Below are positions 1 through 8,423 of a DNA stretch of 64,000 nucleotides, piece by piece. The DNA lies in NCBI RefSeq assembly GCF_013204825.1, contig NZ_JABMKV010000003.1, positions 248,001-312,000 on the forward strand. The letters run 5' to 3'. Both the position numbers and the translations under genes were made by a program. The notes under the pieces were generated by a model, which worked only from the letters and a program-made list of their open reading frames with translations, was not told the origin of the DNA and ran no database searches. Source of the stretch: Pedobacter boryungensis. GTDB lineage: Bacteria; Bacteroidota; Bacteroidia; Sphingobacteriales; Sphingobacteriaceae. Each line of letters opens with the position of its first letter. Positions within the stretch are counted from its first letter, which is position 1.

Positions 1-1729
1 CAGCTTCAAAGTCAAAAACGCCATCTGGTTTACGTTCCTTTTGCTGATTTAGTTGATCTAAATTGGTTAAAGTAATATATTGTTTTAACGCAGTTTTTGT
101 ACCTTCTCTTATTAAAGGTGTTTCTATTCCGGTCTTATCATCAATCCTAAAAATATCAAGTTTAAAGTTTTGATTACTAATTTGATAACCTCCAATTGAA
201 TAGATGTTTTTCATCATCAAATCCCAAGTTGGCAAGTTAGTTTTTATCGTTTCATTCTTTAATAATTTCGAGTATAATACTTTAGGTGTTGCCTGATCAA
301 AAGCTACGTCAGTAGAAAACTCTCCTACTTGATACTCTACTCCATTATAAGTATAACGATAAGAAACAGCTAAGACTTCATCTGCATTTAACGCATTATT
401 TAAGGAAATATAACCCAATTGAGGTTGAAAGTTATATTCCCTATCGGTCAATTTTCTAGCATACGTTAGCTTGGCAAAATTATCAGTTGCACCATTTGCC
501 GCAAAATAAGAAATTACACTATTGCTATTTGTTTGTCTAGAATCTGCTGGAATATTCGCTAATAAATTATTGGATTGAGCAGGAAAAGTTGGGTTAGTAA
601 AAGCTGAAGGTAAAACCGATGAGCCACCTATTACTTGTGCAGTATTATAAGGCTGATTTTCTCCTAAATCAAGAAAAGCTAATACATCTCGAGAATCTTG
701 TGTGTTACCAGTTTTATTGGTAATCCAAACCTCAATTTTTGTAATTAAAACTCCAGAAGTAATTGTTGGCGGATTTGATAAAGACTTATTGTAATTATCT
801 CGAAAATATTTAGCTAAAAAGTAGTGCTTATTTGCTTCATAATCACTCCCACTAATTCTATACTCATTTTGCTGGGCACCATTATTTATTTGTATCTCTT
901 TAGATTGAGATTTCTGCTGAGTAAATACAGCTGCTACATCTAGTTTGCCAAATTGCAATTGAGTTTTAACTCCAAATAAGGCTTGTGTTCCATTAATTAA
1001 TGTACTATTTAAAGGTAAGCTTACATTTCCTGCTTCAATTTTTTTAATAATATCATCTTTGCCACCCGTGTAATCTAATTTAACCTGATTTTCAAAATCA
1101 AATTGAGCTTCAGTATTGTAGTTCATTTTGATTTTCATCTTCGTTCCAATATCTCCAACAACATCCATTTGAATGCGCTGATTAAAATCGAAATTACTTT
1201 GAACCCTTTGTCGTTCGTTAAATAAAGGATTCTCATTTTTATTTACACGGCCCAAAAATGTAAGTTCAGCATCTCCACGAGGTTGAATATCAATCGTTGT
1301 TCCGCCAAATATTTTTTCAAAAACACGACTATTAATTTTTACCTGAGGAATAATTCCTGTCCTACGGACATCAGCAATTTCTGCATTCGATAAAACACGC
1401 CAGTTGTCCCGTTTAATCTCACTGTTTACTAATCGTAAATATTGCTCGATAGTTAAGTATTGCGGAGGCGAGTATAGCCTATCTCCAATACGTTCAGTAA
1501 TTACATATCGTTTATTTTGTGCGTCGTATTCAACTTCCCTTTTGATATTTTGGGGTAAAGTCTGAAATGGATTGGTAAAGGTTCTGAGGCCTAAATATTG
1601 CTTTTCACGTAAATTGAAAGAGTTTTTTGACGAATCAGCTCTCGATTGTGAGGGCGTAACCTGAGAAAAGGAACTCTTACCAACAAAAATAAAAAACAAG
1701 AAAATACTTAGAATAAGTGCGTTTCTCAA
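1..1729 (-). CDS. sprA: SprA, gliding motility / type 9 secretion outer-membrane translocon, 5' part only
   Basis: The minus-strand frame is open from the window edge to 1729 (576 residues seen), so the C-terminal three quarters are missing; SprA proteins are usually about 2,300-2,400 aa. It starts with a hydrophobic signal peptide (RNALILSIFLFFIFVG...FSQ). The conserved SprA amino-terminal features follow: IGDRLYSPPQYLTIEQYL, RTGIIPQVKINSRVFEKIFG and the beta-rich GTTIDIQPRGDAELTFLG segment. SprA is known as the giant barrel that exports type 9 secretion and gliding proteins. No ATG fits the start. A TTG at 1727-1729 gives the signal peptide, and an in-frame stop lies at 1751-1753. It sits 10 nt downstream of ruvA, so the two are probably co-transcribed. 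Confidence 0.9.
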   Translation of the reverse strand, partial: MRNALILSIFLFFIFVGKSSFSQVTPSQSRADSSKNSFNLREKQYLGLRTFTNPFQTLPQNIKREVEYDAQNKRYVITERIGDRLYSPPQYLTIEQYLRLVNSEIKRDNWRVLSNAEIADVRRTGIIPQVKINSRVFEKIFGGTTIDIQPRGDAELTFLGRVNKNENPLFNERQRVQSNFDFNQRIQMDVVGDIGTKMKIKMNYNTEAQFDFENQVKLDYTGGKDDIIKKIEAGNVSLPLNSTLINGTQALFGVKTQLQFGKLDVAAVFTQQKSQSKEIQINNGAQQNEYRISGSDYEANKHYFLAKYFRDNYNKSLSNPPTITSGVLITKIEVWITNKTGNTQDSRDVLAFLDLGENQPYNTAQVIGGSSVLPSAFTNPTFPAQSNNLLANIPADSRQTNSNSVISYFAANGATDNFAKLTYARKLTDREYNFQPQLGYISLNNALNADEVLAVSYRYTYNGVEYQVGEFSTDVAFDQATPKVLYSKLLKNETIKTNLPTWDLMMKNIYSIGGYQISNQNFKLDIFRIDDKTGIETPLIREGTKTALKQYITLTNLDQLNQQKERKPDGVFDFEA

Positions 1730-1739
1730 GCGAAATAAA

Positions 1740-2324
1740 TTATAAATTTTTTAAAGCTATTTTAATCATTTGCTCAACAGTTAAATCCTGATCTGCCTTT
1801 TTAAGAGCATTATCAATGGCTTTTTCTGCAACTTGTTTCCCAAATCCGAGCATAATTAATGCAGATAACGCCTCATCTCTAGTTGTATTATGTAGCGGCA
1901 TAGAAATTAAAGTATCTGGCCCTTCTTTCTTTAATTTATCTTGTAATTCCAATACAATTCTTTGGGCAGATTTTGCACCTATCCCCTTAATTTGCTGTAT
2001 TAAAGCAACATCCGCTTGTATAATTGCGTTTTGAATTTCTACAGGAGTAATTGATGAAAGCATCATTCTGCATGTAGTTGGACCAATACCAGAAACGGAA
2101 ATTAGATGTAAAAACAATCTTCTTTCGCCTTCATCTGCGAAACCATACAGCGTATGTGCATCTTCTTTCACATGCAACCAAGTATATACCTTGCAACGCT
2201 CAGTATTAGCTAAAGCAGAATAGGTATTTAGCGATATATTGATGTGGTAACCTACACCCCCAGCTTCTACAACAATATATGTTGGACACTTAAATGTCAA
2301 CTTACCATCAATATATGCAAACAT
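1740..2324 (-). CDS. ruvA: Holliday junction branch migration protein RuvA
   Basis: At 194 aa it has the normal RuvA length. RuvA forms the tetramer that holds four-way DNA junctions and loads the RuvB motor. The N-terminal OB-fold region (about 1-62) contains VVEAGGVGYHINIS. Two helix-hairpin-helix motifs follow, with GIG at residues 79-81 (SVSGIGPTTCRMML) and 114-116 (IKGIGAKSAQRIVLEL). The C-terminal RuvB-contacting domain (about 145-194) is present. The ATG start lies 6 nt after the malic enzyme stop, so it belongs to the maeB-ruvA-sprA run. RuvB and RuvC are not in the window. Confidence 0.96.
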   Translation of the reverse strand: MFAYIDGKLTFKCPTYIVVEAGGVGYHINISLNTYSALANTERCKVYTWLHVKEDAHTLYGFADEGERRLFLHLISVSGIGPTTCRMMLSSITPVEIQNAIIQADVALIQQIKGIGAKSAQRIVLELQDKLKKEGPDTLISMPLHNTTRDEALSALIMLGFGKQVAEKAIDNALKKADQDLTVEQMIKIALKNL

Positions 2325-2330
2325 GAGCGT

Positions 2331-4649
2331 TTATTTTTTAGCGATTCTATTTAAAATTCCTCTTCTTTTTATTGAATTTGATGTTTCTTCTTTTCCTTGT
2401 ACATCTAAAACTGCAATGGTAATCATATTTACAATTTCCCTTACAGAACTACCTAATTGCACAATGTGAACAGGTTTTTTTAAGCCTAATAAAATTGGTC
2501 CTACCGCTTCGGCACCACCTAATTCCTGCAAAAGTTTATAGGCAATGTTACCAGATTCCAAGTTTGGAAATACTAATGTATTTGCTGGTGCATCTGCCAA
2601 ACGGCTGAAAGGAAAGTTATCTTTCAATAGTCCATTGTTTATCGCAAAATTCGCTTGCATATCTCCATCCACAATGATATTTGGATGTTTTTCATGCAAG
2701 ATATTTACTGCTTTTCTTACTTTTTCTGGAATAATACCTTGGTTTGAACCAAAGTTAGAATAAGATAATAAAGCTATTCTTGGCTGGATATTAAATTTCC
2801 GTACTGATTTTTCTAACAATAATGTTAAACCTACCAATTCCTCTGCCGTTGGATCTACATTTACAGTAGTATCACCAAAGAATACAGGACCTTTAGGAGT
2901 CATCATCATGTACATACCTGCCACACGCCCCACACCCTCTTCTATACCTATTACTTGTAAAGCAGGCTTAATGGTAGAAACATAGTTTTTAGTTAAACCC
3001 GAAATCATGGCATCGGCTTCACCAAACTCTACCATAGATGCACCAAAGTAATTACGATCACGTAATAATTTTTGAGCTTCGAATAATGTTACACCTTTAC
3101 GCTGTCTCTTCTGATAAAGTAATTCAGCATATCTCTTCATACGTTCTGGCTCTAGAGCTGGTTCAATAATTTCAACACCTTCAAGATCTAACGCATTTTC
3201 ATTTATAATTTGCTGAATTACTTCTTTATTCCCTAATAAAATAGGAATTGCAATATTATCATCCTTAACAATTTGAGCAGCCTTTAAAATTTTATAATTA
3301 TCTGCTTCTGCAAATACCACACGTTTAGGTGCAGATTTAGCTTTGTTAGTAATGGCACGCATAATTGAATCATCCATTCCTAAACGACGTTTCAATTCTT
3401 CTGCATATGCATCCCAATCTGTAATCGTTTTACGAGCAACACCAGATTCGATAGCCGCTTTCGCAACAGCCATAGAAACATTGGTCATTAAACGAAAATC
3501 CATTGGTTTTGGAATGATGTATTCTTTTCCAAATTTAATATTACGAGCGTTGTAAGCCATATTTACTGCTTCAGGAACAGTTTTTCTAGCTAATTCGGCA
3601 ATCGCACGAACCGCAGCAATTTTCATTTCTTCGTTAATGCTGGTTGCTCTAACATCCAACGCTCCTCTAAATATGTATGGGAAACCCAATACGTTATTCA
3701 CTTGATTAGGGTAATCCGAACGACCCGTTGCCATAATCAAATCTTTACGAGAACTGATGGCTAAATCGTACGCAATTTCTGGATTTGGGTTTGCCATTGC
3801 AAAAACGATAGGGTTTTTAGCCATCGATTTTAACATTTCAGCAGTTACACAATCTGCTGATGAAAGTCCGATAAATACATCAGAATCTCTTAAGGCCTCT
3901 TCCAGCGTATCAATTTTACGAGTTGTTGCAAACTCTCTTTTTATTGCATCTAGATTTTCACGATCGTGACGAATAACGCCACTCCTGTCGCACATTATAA
4001 TATTTTCTTTTTTTGCTCCTAGTGAAACATATAAACGAGAACAAGAAATTGCAGCGGCACCAGCGCCATTCACCACAATTTTGATCTTATCCATCTTTTT
4101 CTTTTGCAAATCGCATGCGTTTAATAATGCAGCCGCAGAAATAATTGCGGTACCATGTTGGTCATCATGCATCACCGGAATGTTCATTTCTTCTTTTAAT
4201 CGGCGTTCAATTTCAAAACATTCTGGCGCTTTGATATCTTCTAAATTTACCCCGCCAAAAGTTGGTTCTAATGCTTTTACAATTTTTACAAAATCATCTA
4301 CATTTTTAGTATCCAATTCTAAATCAAATACATCAATATCAGCAAAAATTTTAAATAACAAACCTTTACCTTCCATTACAGGCTTGCCTGCTTCCGGACC
4401 AATATCTCCTAAACCTAAAACTGCTGTACCATTACTAATTACAGCAACCAAATTGCCCTTAGCAGTATATTTATATACATCATCTTTGTTATCTGCAATT
4501 TTCAAACAAGGCTCCGCCACACCTGGCGAATAAGCCAAGGTTAAATCTCTTTGTGAAGAATAAGGTTTTGTAGGTACAACCTGAATTTTCCCTGGTCGCC
4601 CTTGCGAGTGGTAATCTAAAGCGTCTTGTTTTCTATTCGTTTTACTCAT
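2331..4649 (-). CDS. maeB: NADP-dependent malic enzyme fused to a phosphotransacetylase-like domain
   Basis: It decarboxylates malate to pyruvate with reduction of NADP. The N-terminal half is malic enzyme: LAYSPGVAEPC with the catalytic Tyr, VMEGKGLLFK with the catalytic Lys, and the metal-binding region IKAPECFEIE...HDDQHGTA. An NAD(P) fold follows (VVNGAGAAAISC). The C-terminal half, from about residue 425, is phosphotransacetylase-like (FGDTTVNVDPTAEE) and in this family is usually regulatory. At 772 aa it matches the MaeB type. I chose the ATG at 4649 rather than the upstream in-frame start at 4673, because a -7 element at 4671-4678 would put the transcript start inside the longer version. 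Confidence 0.93.
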   Translation of the reverse strand: MSKTNRKQDALDYHSQGRPGKIQVVPTKPYSSQRDLTLAYSPGVAEPCLKIADNKDDVYKYTAKGNLVAVISNGTAVLGLGDIGPEAGKPVMEGKGLLFKIFADIDVFDLELDTKNVDDFVKIVKALEPTFGGVNLEDIKAPECFEIERRLKEEMNIPVMHDDQHGTAIISAAALLNACDLQKKKMDKIKIVVNGAGAAAISCSRLYVSLGAKKENIIMCDRSGVIRHDRENLDAIKREFATTRKIDTLEEALRDSDVFIGLSSADCVTAEMLKSMAKNPIVFAMANPNPEIAYDLAISSRKDLIMATGRSDYPNQVNNVLGFPYIFRGALDVRATSINEEMKIAAVRAIAELARKTVPEAVNMAYNARNIKFGKEYIIPKPMDFRLMTNVSMAVAKAAIESGVARKTITDWDAYAEELKRRLGMDDSIMRAITNKAKSAPKRVVFAEADNYKILKAAQIVKDDNIAIPILLGNKEVIQQIINENALDLEGVEIIEPALEPERMKRYAELLYQKRQRKGVTLFEAQKLLRDRNYFGASMVEFGEADAMISGLTKNYVSTIKPALQVIGIEEGVGRVAGMYMMMTPKGPVFFGDTTVNVDPTAEELVGLTLLLEKSVRKFNIQPRIALLSYSNFGSNQGIIPEKVRKAVNILHEKHPNIIVDGDMQANFAINNGLLKDNFPFSRLADAPANTLVFPNLESGNIAYKLLQELGGAEAVGPILLGLKKPVHIVQLGSSVREIVNMITIAVLDVQGKEETSNSIKRRGILNRIAKK

Positions 4650-4670
4650 AAAATACTTTTTGGTAACGGG

Positions 4671-4678
4671 CAAAGTTA
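4671..4678 (-). promoter_or_regulatory. -7 promoter element of maeB
   Basis: On the minus strand the bases read TAACTTTG, a perfect match to the Bacteroidota -7 consensus TAnnTTTG, about 20 nt before the chosen maeB start. No clear -33 TTG/TTTG was seen at the usual distance. The site helps to decide the start codon. Confidence 0.5.
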
Positions 4679-4750
4679 CAATTATTTTTATGGTAATATA
4701 TGAATTTTAAGGATTAGAAAAGCAAAAGTAAATCATCAATTAAAGGCAAT

Positions 4751-4814
4751 CCCGATGTACGTTTTACTTCGTCCCAACCTAAAGGTCAGGAACTACGTGT
4801 TCAATACCATCGGG
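4751..4814. repeat. Structured inverted repeat between mltD and maeB
   Basis: Seven-base arms CCCGATG (4751-4757) and CATCGGG (4808-4814) enclose an inner hairpin: GTCCC (4771-4775) can pair with GGAAC (4789-4793) with one G-T pair, and ACCT/AGGT lie inside it. The element lies downstream of mltD and upstream of the maeB promoter. It could be an mltD terminator-like structure or a dispersed intergenic element. No second copy was recognised in this window. Confidence 0.4.
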
Positions 4815-4881
4815 TTTATTAAGTAGAAAGCTGTGCAATTATTTAAGGTTGCAGGAAACACAGCAAAACTAATACTAAAAC

Positions 4882-6273
4882 CTACCCTTTAATTTTTAAC
4901 AACATGCCGGGCTGTAGAGTTACTTTAGTTAAACCGTTAACTTTCTTAATATTAGCTACCGTAGCACCATCAAACTTTTCGGCTATACCAGATAAAGTAT
5001 CACCTAGTTTTACTTTATAAGTAATATAAACTGATTTCTTTAATGGTTTTAGAGCTGGTAAAGCACCGTAGATTTTTAATTTTTGTCCTGGAATAACGGT
5101 ATTACTCTTCAATCTATTCCAAACTTTTAAATCTTGTACTTCTACATTATAAAGATCAGCAATGCTTCCTAAACTTTGATTTGGCTTAACTTTATAATAG
5201 GTGATTTGAGCTGTTGGTTTACTAATTACTTTTTTACGCAAATCTCTAACATCATCCGTTGATGCTAAGATAACATCTCTTTCTGTTTCAATATCAGCAT
5301 TTAAAACATCATAAACTTTTGCATAATCAGCATGTTCTACTCTTGGTAAAATTATCCTTTTAGGTAAACCTGTAGTTCCGTTTACTATTTTCTTTTTATA
5401 GGAAGGATTTAAGCCAAATAAAGTTGATTCATCGTAATTTATTGCCTTTGCCACATCGGCTAAAGCCACAAAGTGGTTAACCTGAATTGTATCAGTTTTA
5501 AAATTGATAGCAGGATTTTGTTTCGCAATATCATGAGTACTCGCATAATTCATTACGTAAACAGCTGCAATAAAAGCTGGAACGTAATCTCTTGTTTCTT
5601 TTGGTAAATATGAACGTATCACCCAAAAATCTCTTGAGCCAGCTTTATCAATGGCACGTGTTACATTTCCTTTACCGCAATTATAAGCTGCAATAGCTAA
5701 AAGCCAATCGCCAAGTTCTTCGTATGCATCTCTAAAATATGCTGCCGCAGCATAACTTGCTTGAATAGGATCTTTGCGTTCATCTACAAAATTATCCATG
5801 TTTAAACCATATGCTTTTGCAGTGCTAAACATAAACTGCCACATGCCTGTTGCCCCAACTCTTGATATCGCATGAGGGTTCATTGATGATTCTATTATGG
5901 GCAAATATTTAATTTCAGCAGGAATATTATAAGCTTTAAGTGCTCTTTCGAATATTGGAAAGTAGTAGGTTGATAAGCCTAACATTTTGCCCATCATATC
6001 TTTACGTCTACTATAGATATCTATGAAATTTTGTACGTATTCATTGTAACTAAGCGGTACAATTTTTTGAATAGAATCTAAGCGAAGCTTATAAATTAGA
6101 TTCTGATTAAAAAATAAAGGCTTGTCGATAACCGGAACTGCAATAGTATCTGATGGTAATGGGGCAATAATATTTTTTAAAAGTGTATCACTTTGTATAA
6201 TTCTTTTAGGAGTTTGTGCCGTGGCGCTTAAAAAAGCCAAAAAACTCAATACAATTAGTACTACTTTTTTCAT
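4882..6273 (-). CDS. mltD: MltD-like membrane-bound lytic transglycosylase with two LysM domains
   Basis: The predicted 463-aa protein cleaves the glycan strands of peptidoglycan in the periplasm. A signal peptide (KKVVLIVLSFLAFLSATAQ) follows the ATG at 6273; an in-frame start 15 nt upstream is less likely because the peptide normally opens with MKK. The GH23/SLT domain (about 100-210) carries the catalytic Glu in PIIESSMNPHA, then GATGMWQFM and AIAAYNCGKGNV. Two LysM peptidoglycan-binding repeats (about 357-403 and 416-463) end the protein. It follows gatA after a gap of about 33 nt on the same strand. Confidence 0.9.
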   Translation of the reverse strand: MKKVVLIVLSFLAFLSATAQTPKRIIQSDTLLKNIIAPLPSDTIAVPVIDKPLFFNQNLIYKLRLDSIQKIVPLSYNEYVQNFIDIYSRRKDMMGKMLGLSTYYFPIFERALKAYNIPAEIKYLPIIESSMNPHAISRVGATGMWQFMFSTAKAYGLNMDNFVDERKDPIQASYAAAAYFRDAYEELGDWLLAIAAYNCGKGNVTRAIDKAGSRDFWVIRSYLPKETRDYVPAFIAAVYVMNYASTHDIAKQNPAINFKTDTIQVNHFVALADVAKAINYDESTLFGLNPSYKKKIVNGTTGLPKRIILPRVEHADYAKVYDVLNADIETERDVILASTDDVRDLRKKVISKPTAQITYYKVKPNQSLGSIADLYNVEVQDLKVWNRLKSNTVIPGQKLKIYGALPALKPLKKSVYITYKVKLGDTLSGIAEKFDGATVANIKKVNGLTKVTLQPGMLLKIKG

Positions 6274-6306
6274 AGGCAATCTTTGCAAATCAATTTTAGA
6301 ATTAAG

Positions 6307-7734
6307 CTAACTAACTTCGTTTAAAAAACGATGTGATAATGAAAGCAGTTCTTGTTCGTTAAAGTGTTTGGTCATTAATTGAACACTTAACGGTAAACCT
6401 TTTTTATTATTGCCTAAAGGTAACGCAACTGCAGGAATACCAGCTAAGGAAGCTAATACTGTATAAATATCTGCCATATACATCACCAATGGATCTTGCA
6501 TATTTTCGCCAATTTTAAATGCCGAAGTTGGTGTTACAGGGCTAAGTAAAAAATCAAAATCGCTGAGTAAAGCTTCCACTTTTTCCCTAATCAGTCTTCG
6601 CACTTGTTGTGCTTTTTGATAATATGCATCATAATATCCAGCACTTAAAACAAAAGTGCCCAGTAAAATTCTTCTTTTTACTTCTTCTCCAAAACCTTCT
6701 GCTCTTGAGGTTTTATACAATTGATTAAGACTTTCTGCTTGTGTATTTCTATAGCCATAATGAACACCATCATAACGTGAAAGATTAGCTGATGCTTCTG
6801 CAGTAGTTAACACATAATATGCGGGCACTAAATAATCTAATAAATCGAAGGATACATATTCAACATGGTGACCTTGAATTTTCAATGTTTCAATAGCTGT
6901 TAAAATAGCAGACTTTATTTCTGAATCTAGTGCATCATTTTCAATTGTCTCTTTTAAAACTGCTATTTTCTTTTTCCCACTTTGTGAAAGATGCTGTGAA
7001 TAAGCTGGAACTGGTATTGATGAAACTGTACTATCTGCATCATCTACTCCAGCTAATACCTCCAATAATAAAGCAGCATCACTAACAGAAGATGTAAGTG
7101 TACCTACTTGATCAAATGAAGAGGCATAGGCAATAACTCCGTAGCGAGAAATACGGCCGTAAGTAGGTTTAAAGCCAATACAACCACAAAATGCGGCAGG
7201 TTGACGAACGGATCCGCCTGTATCTGTACCTAAAGCGGCTAAACACATATCTGCTTGTACAGCAACTGCTGAACCTCCCGATGAGCCACCAGCAACTCGA
7301 TCTTCATCTGCTGCGTTTTTTACTACACCAAAATAAGATGTTTCATTAGAGCCTCCCATAGCAAATTCATCACAATTTAATCTGCCAATAATTATGGCAT
7401 CTTCTTGCAATAAACGATTGACTACGGTTGAAGAATAAGGAGCGACAAAATCTTCCAACATTTTTGAAGATGCAGAAACTTTATGGTCTATATAACAGAT
7501 ATTATCTTTAATACCGATTATCATACCAGCCAATTTGCCTTGCTTACCTTCTACTATCTTTTGTTGCACAAGGTTTGCCTGCTTTGTTGCAGAATCAAAA
7601 AACACCTCATTAAATGCATTGAGGTGTTCATTTTTTTCTATCTGCTTAAAGTAGTATGATAAAAGCTCAGGTAAAACGAGTTCTTTTTGCGCAAGTTCTC
7701 CTTGTATCTCTTTTAAAGAGGTATATTTCTTCAA
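6307..7734 (-). CDS. gatA: Glutamyl-tRNA(Gln) amidotransferase subunit A
   Basis: GatA liberates ammonia from glutamine for conversion of Glu-tRNA(Gln) to Gln-tRNA(Gln). The amidase signature is complete: Lys76 (IGIKDN), cis-Ser151 (AGGSSGGS) and nucleophile Ser175 (GTDTGGS), with the same spacing as characterised GatA (75 and 24 residues). Its 475 aa is the normal length. The start appears to be TTG at 7732-7734: an in-frame stop lies two codons upstream and the next Met is about residue 71, inside the catalytic domain. GatB and GatC are not in the window, which is common for dispersed gat genes. Confidence 0.94.
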   Translation of the reverse strand: MKKYTSLKEIQGELAQKELVLPELLSYYFKQIEKNEHLNAFNEVFFDSATKQANLVQQKIVEGKQGKLAGMIIGIKDNICYIDHKVSASSKMLEDFVAPYSSTVVNRLLQEDAIIIGRLNCDEFAMGGSNETSYFGVVKNAADEDRVAGGSSGGSAVAVQADMCLAALGTDTGGSVRQPAAFCGCIGFKPTYGRISRYGVIAYASSFDQVGTLTSSVSDAALLLEVLAGVDDADSTVSSIPVPAYSQHLSQSGKKKIAVLKETIENDALDSEIKSAILTAIETLKIQGHHVEYVSFDLLDYLVPAYYVLTTAEASANLSRYDGVHYGYRNTQAESLNQLYKTSRAEGFGEEVKRRILLGTFVLSAGYYDAYYQKAQQVRRLIREKVEALLSDFDFLLSPVTPTSAFKIGENMQDPLVMYMADIYTVLASLAGIPAVALPLGNNKKGLPLSVQLMTKHFNEQELLSLSHRFLNEVS

Positions 7735-7767
7735 AACTTAAATTTAAAAGACAAAAATGAATGCAGA

Positions 7768-7974
7768 CTAAAGTGGTTTGTTTTCGTTAGTTCTGGTTGG
7801 GTTACCACCTTCATCTAAACCATCTTTTCCGTCTTTAAATTCTTTAACGCCTTTACCTAAACCACGCATTAATTCAGGAATTTTCTTACCACCAAATAAT
7901 AATAAAAGTGCTAAAACTATTAATACTATCTCACCTGTACCTAAACCGGCTACTAAAATTGTAGGTTGTGCCAT
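7768..7974 (-). CDS. tatA: Twin-arginine translocase protein TatA/TatE family (copy 1)
   Basis: This 68-aa protein has the standard TatA layout: a short N-terminal transmembrane helix ([15 protein letters not shown]), the hinge GGKKIPEL, an amphipathic helix ([14 protein letters not shown]), then a short polar tail. TatA oligomers form the variable pore that moves folded proteins across the inner membrane with TatC. TatC is not in the window. A second TatA-like gene lies immediately upstream on the same strand, so the two probably share a transcript. Confidence 0.92.
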   Translation of the reverse strand: MAQPTILVAGLGTGEIVLIVLALLLLFGGKKIPELMRGLGKGVKEFKDGKDGLDEGGNPTRTNENKPL

Positions 7975-8018
7975 TGGATTTATTTTAATTTTTTTAATCT
8001 AGTTAATTGAAACTCTTC

Positions 8019-8375
8019 TTAAGAATAAGTCTCCTTATTTTTTTCATCAACAGCATCCTGTATAGGAAGTGTTTTAATTTCATCAGTAGAAGGTACGTCA
8101 TGAGCTAAAGTTTCATCTTCTATTGGATGATGACGTTGTGCATGATTTTCTTCTTCCGCTTTTAATTCGTTGTCTATATCTACGGAATTAATGTTACGAT
8201 GGATTTCACGCTTGACACCTTCCGACGCATCTTTAAACTCTCTAATTCCTTTTCCTAAGCCTCTTGCTAATTCTGGTAATTTTTTACCTCCAAATAACAA
8301 AAGTACAGCCACCATAATGAGTGCAACCTCTCCGCCACCCATGTTTAAGAACTCCAATAATACGCCTGAATACAT
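8019..8375 (-). CDS. Twin-arginine translocase protein TatA/B family (copy 2, longer tail)
   Basis: A 118-aa TatA/B-family protein. The membrane helix GGGEVALIMVAVLLLF leads to the hinge GGKKLPEL and the amphipathic helix ARGLGKGIREFKDASEGV. A longer acidic/polar tail follows (about 60 residues, rich in Glu, Asp and His). I chose the ATG at 8375, which puts MYSGVLLEF just before the helix; an in-frame ATG at 8396 adds seven polar residues. The long tail suggests a TatB-like role, but the helix is TatA-like. It is directly followed by the shorter tatA copy. Confidence 0.88.
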   Translation of the reverse strand: MYSGVLLEFLNMGGGEVALIMVAVLLLFGGKKLPELARGLGKGIREFKDASEGVKREIHRNINSVDIDNELKAEEENHAQRHHPIEDETLAHDVPSTDEIKTLPIQDAVDEKNKETYS

Positions 8376-8423
8376 CTCTAATTGATTTTTATACAAATAT
8401 AGACAAATAAATTTCCTAATGGT

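Noticed and set aside
4081..4533. 150-codon open frame on the plus strand inside maeB
   Set aside because: It is fully antisense to a well-conserved malic enzyme, and its composition (Ser/Ile/Phe-rich) is typical of a complementary-strand shadow.
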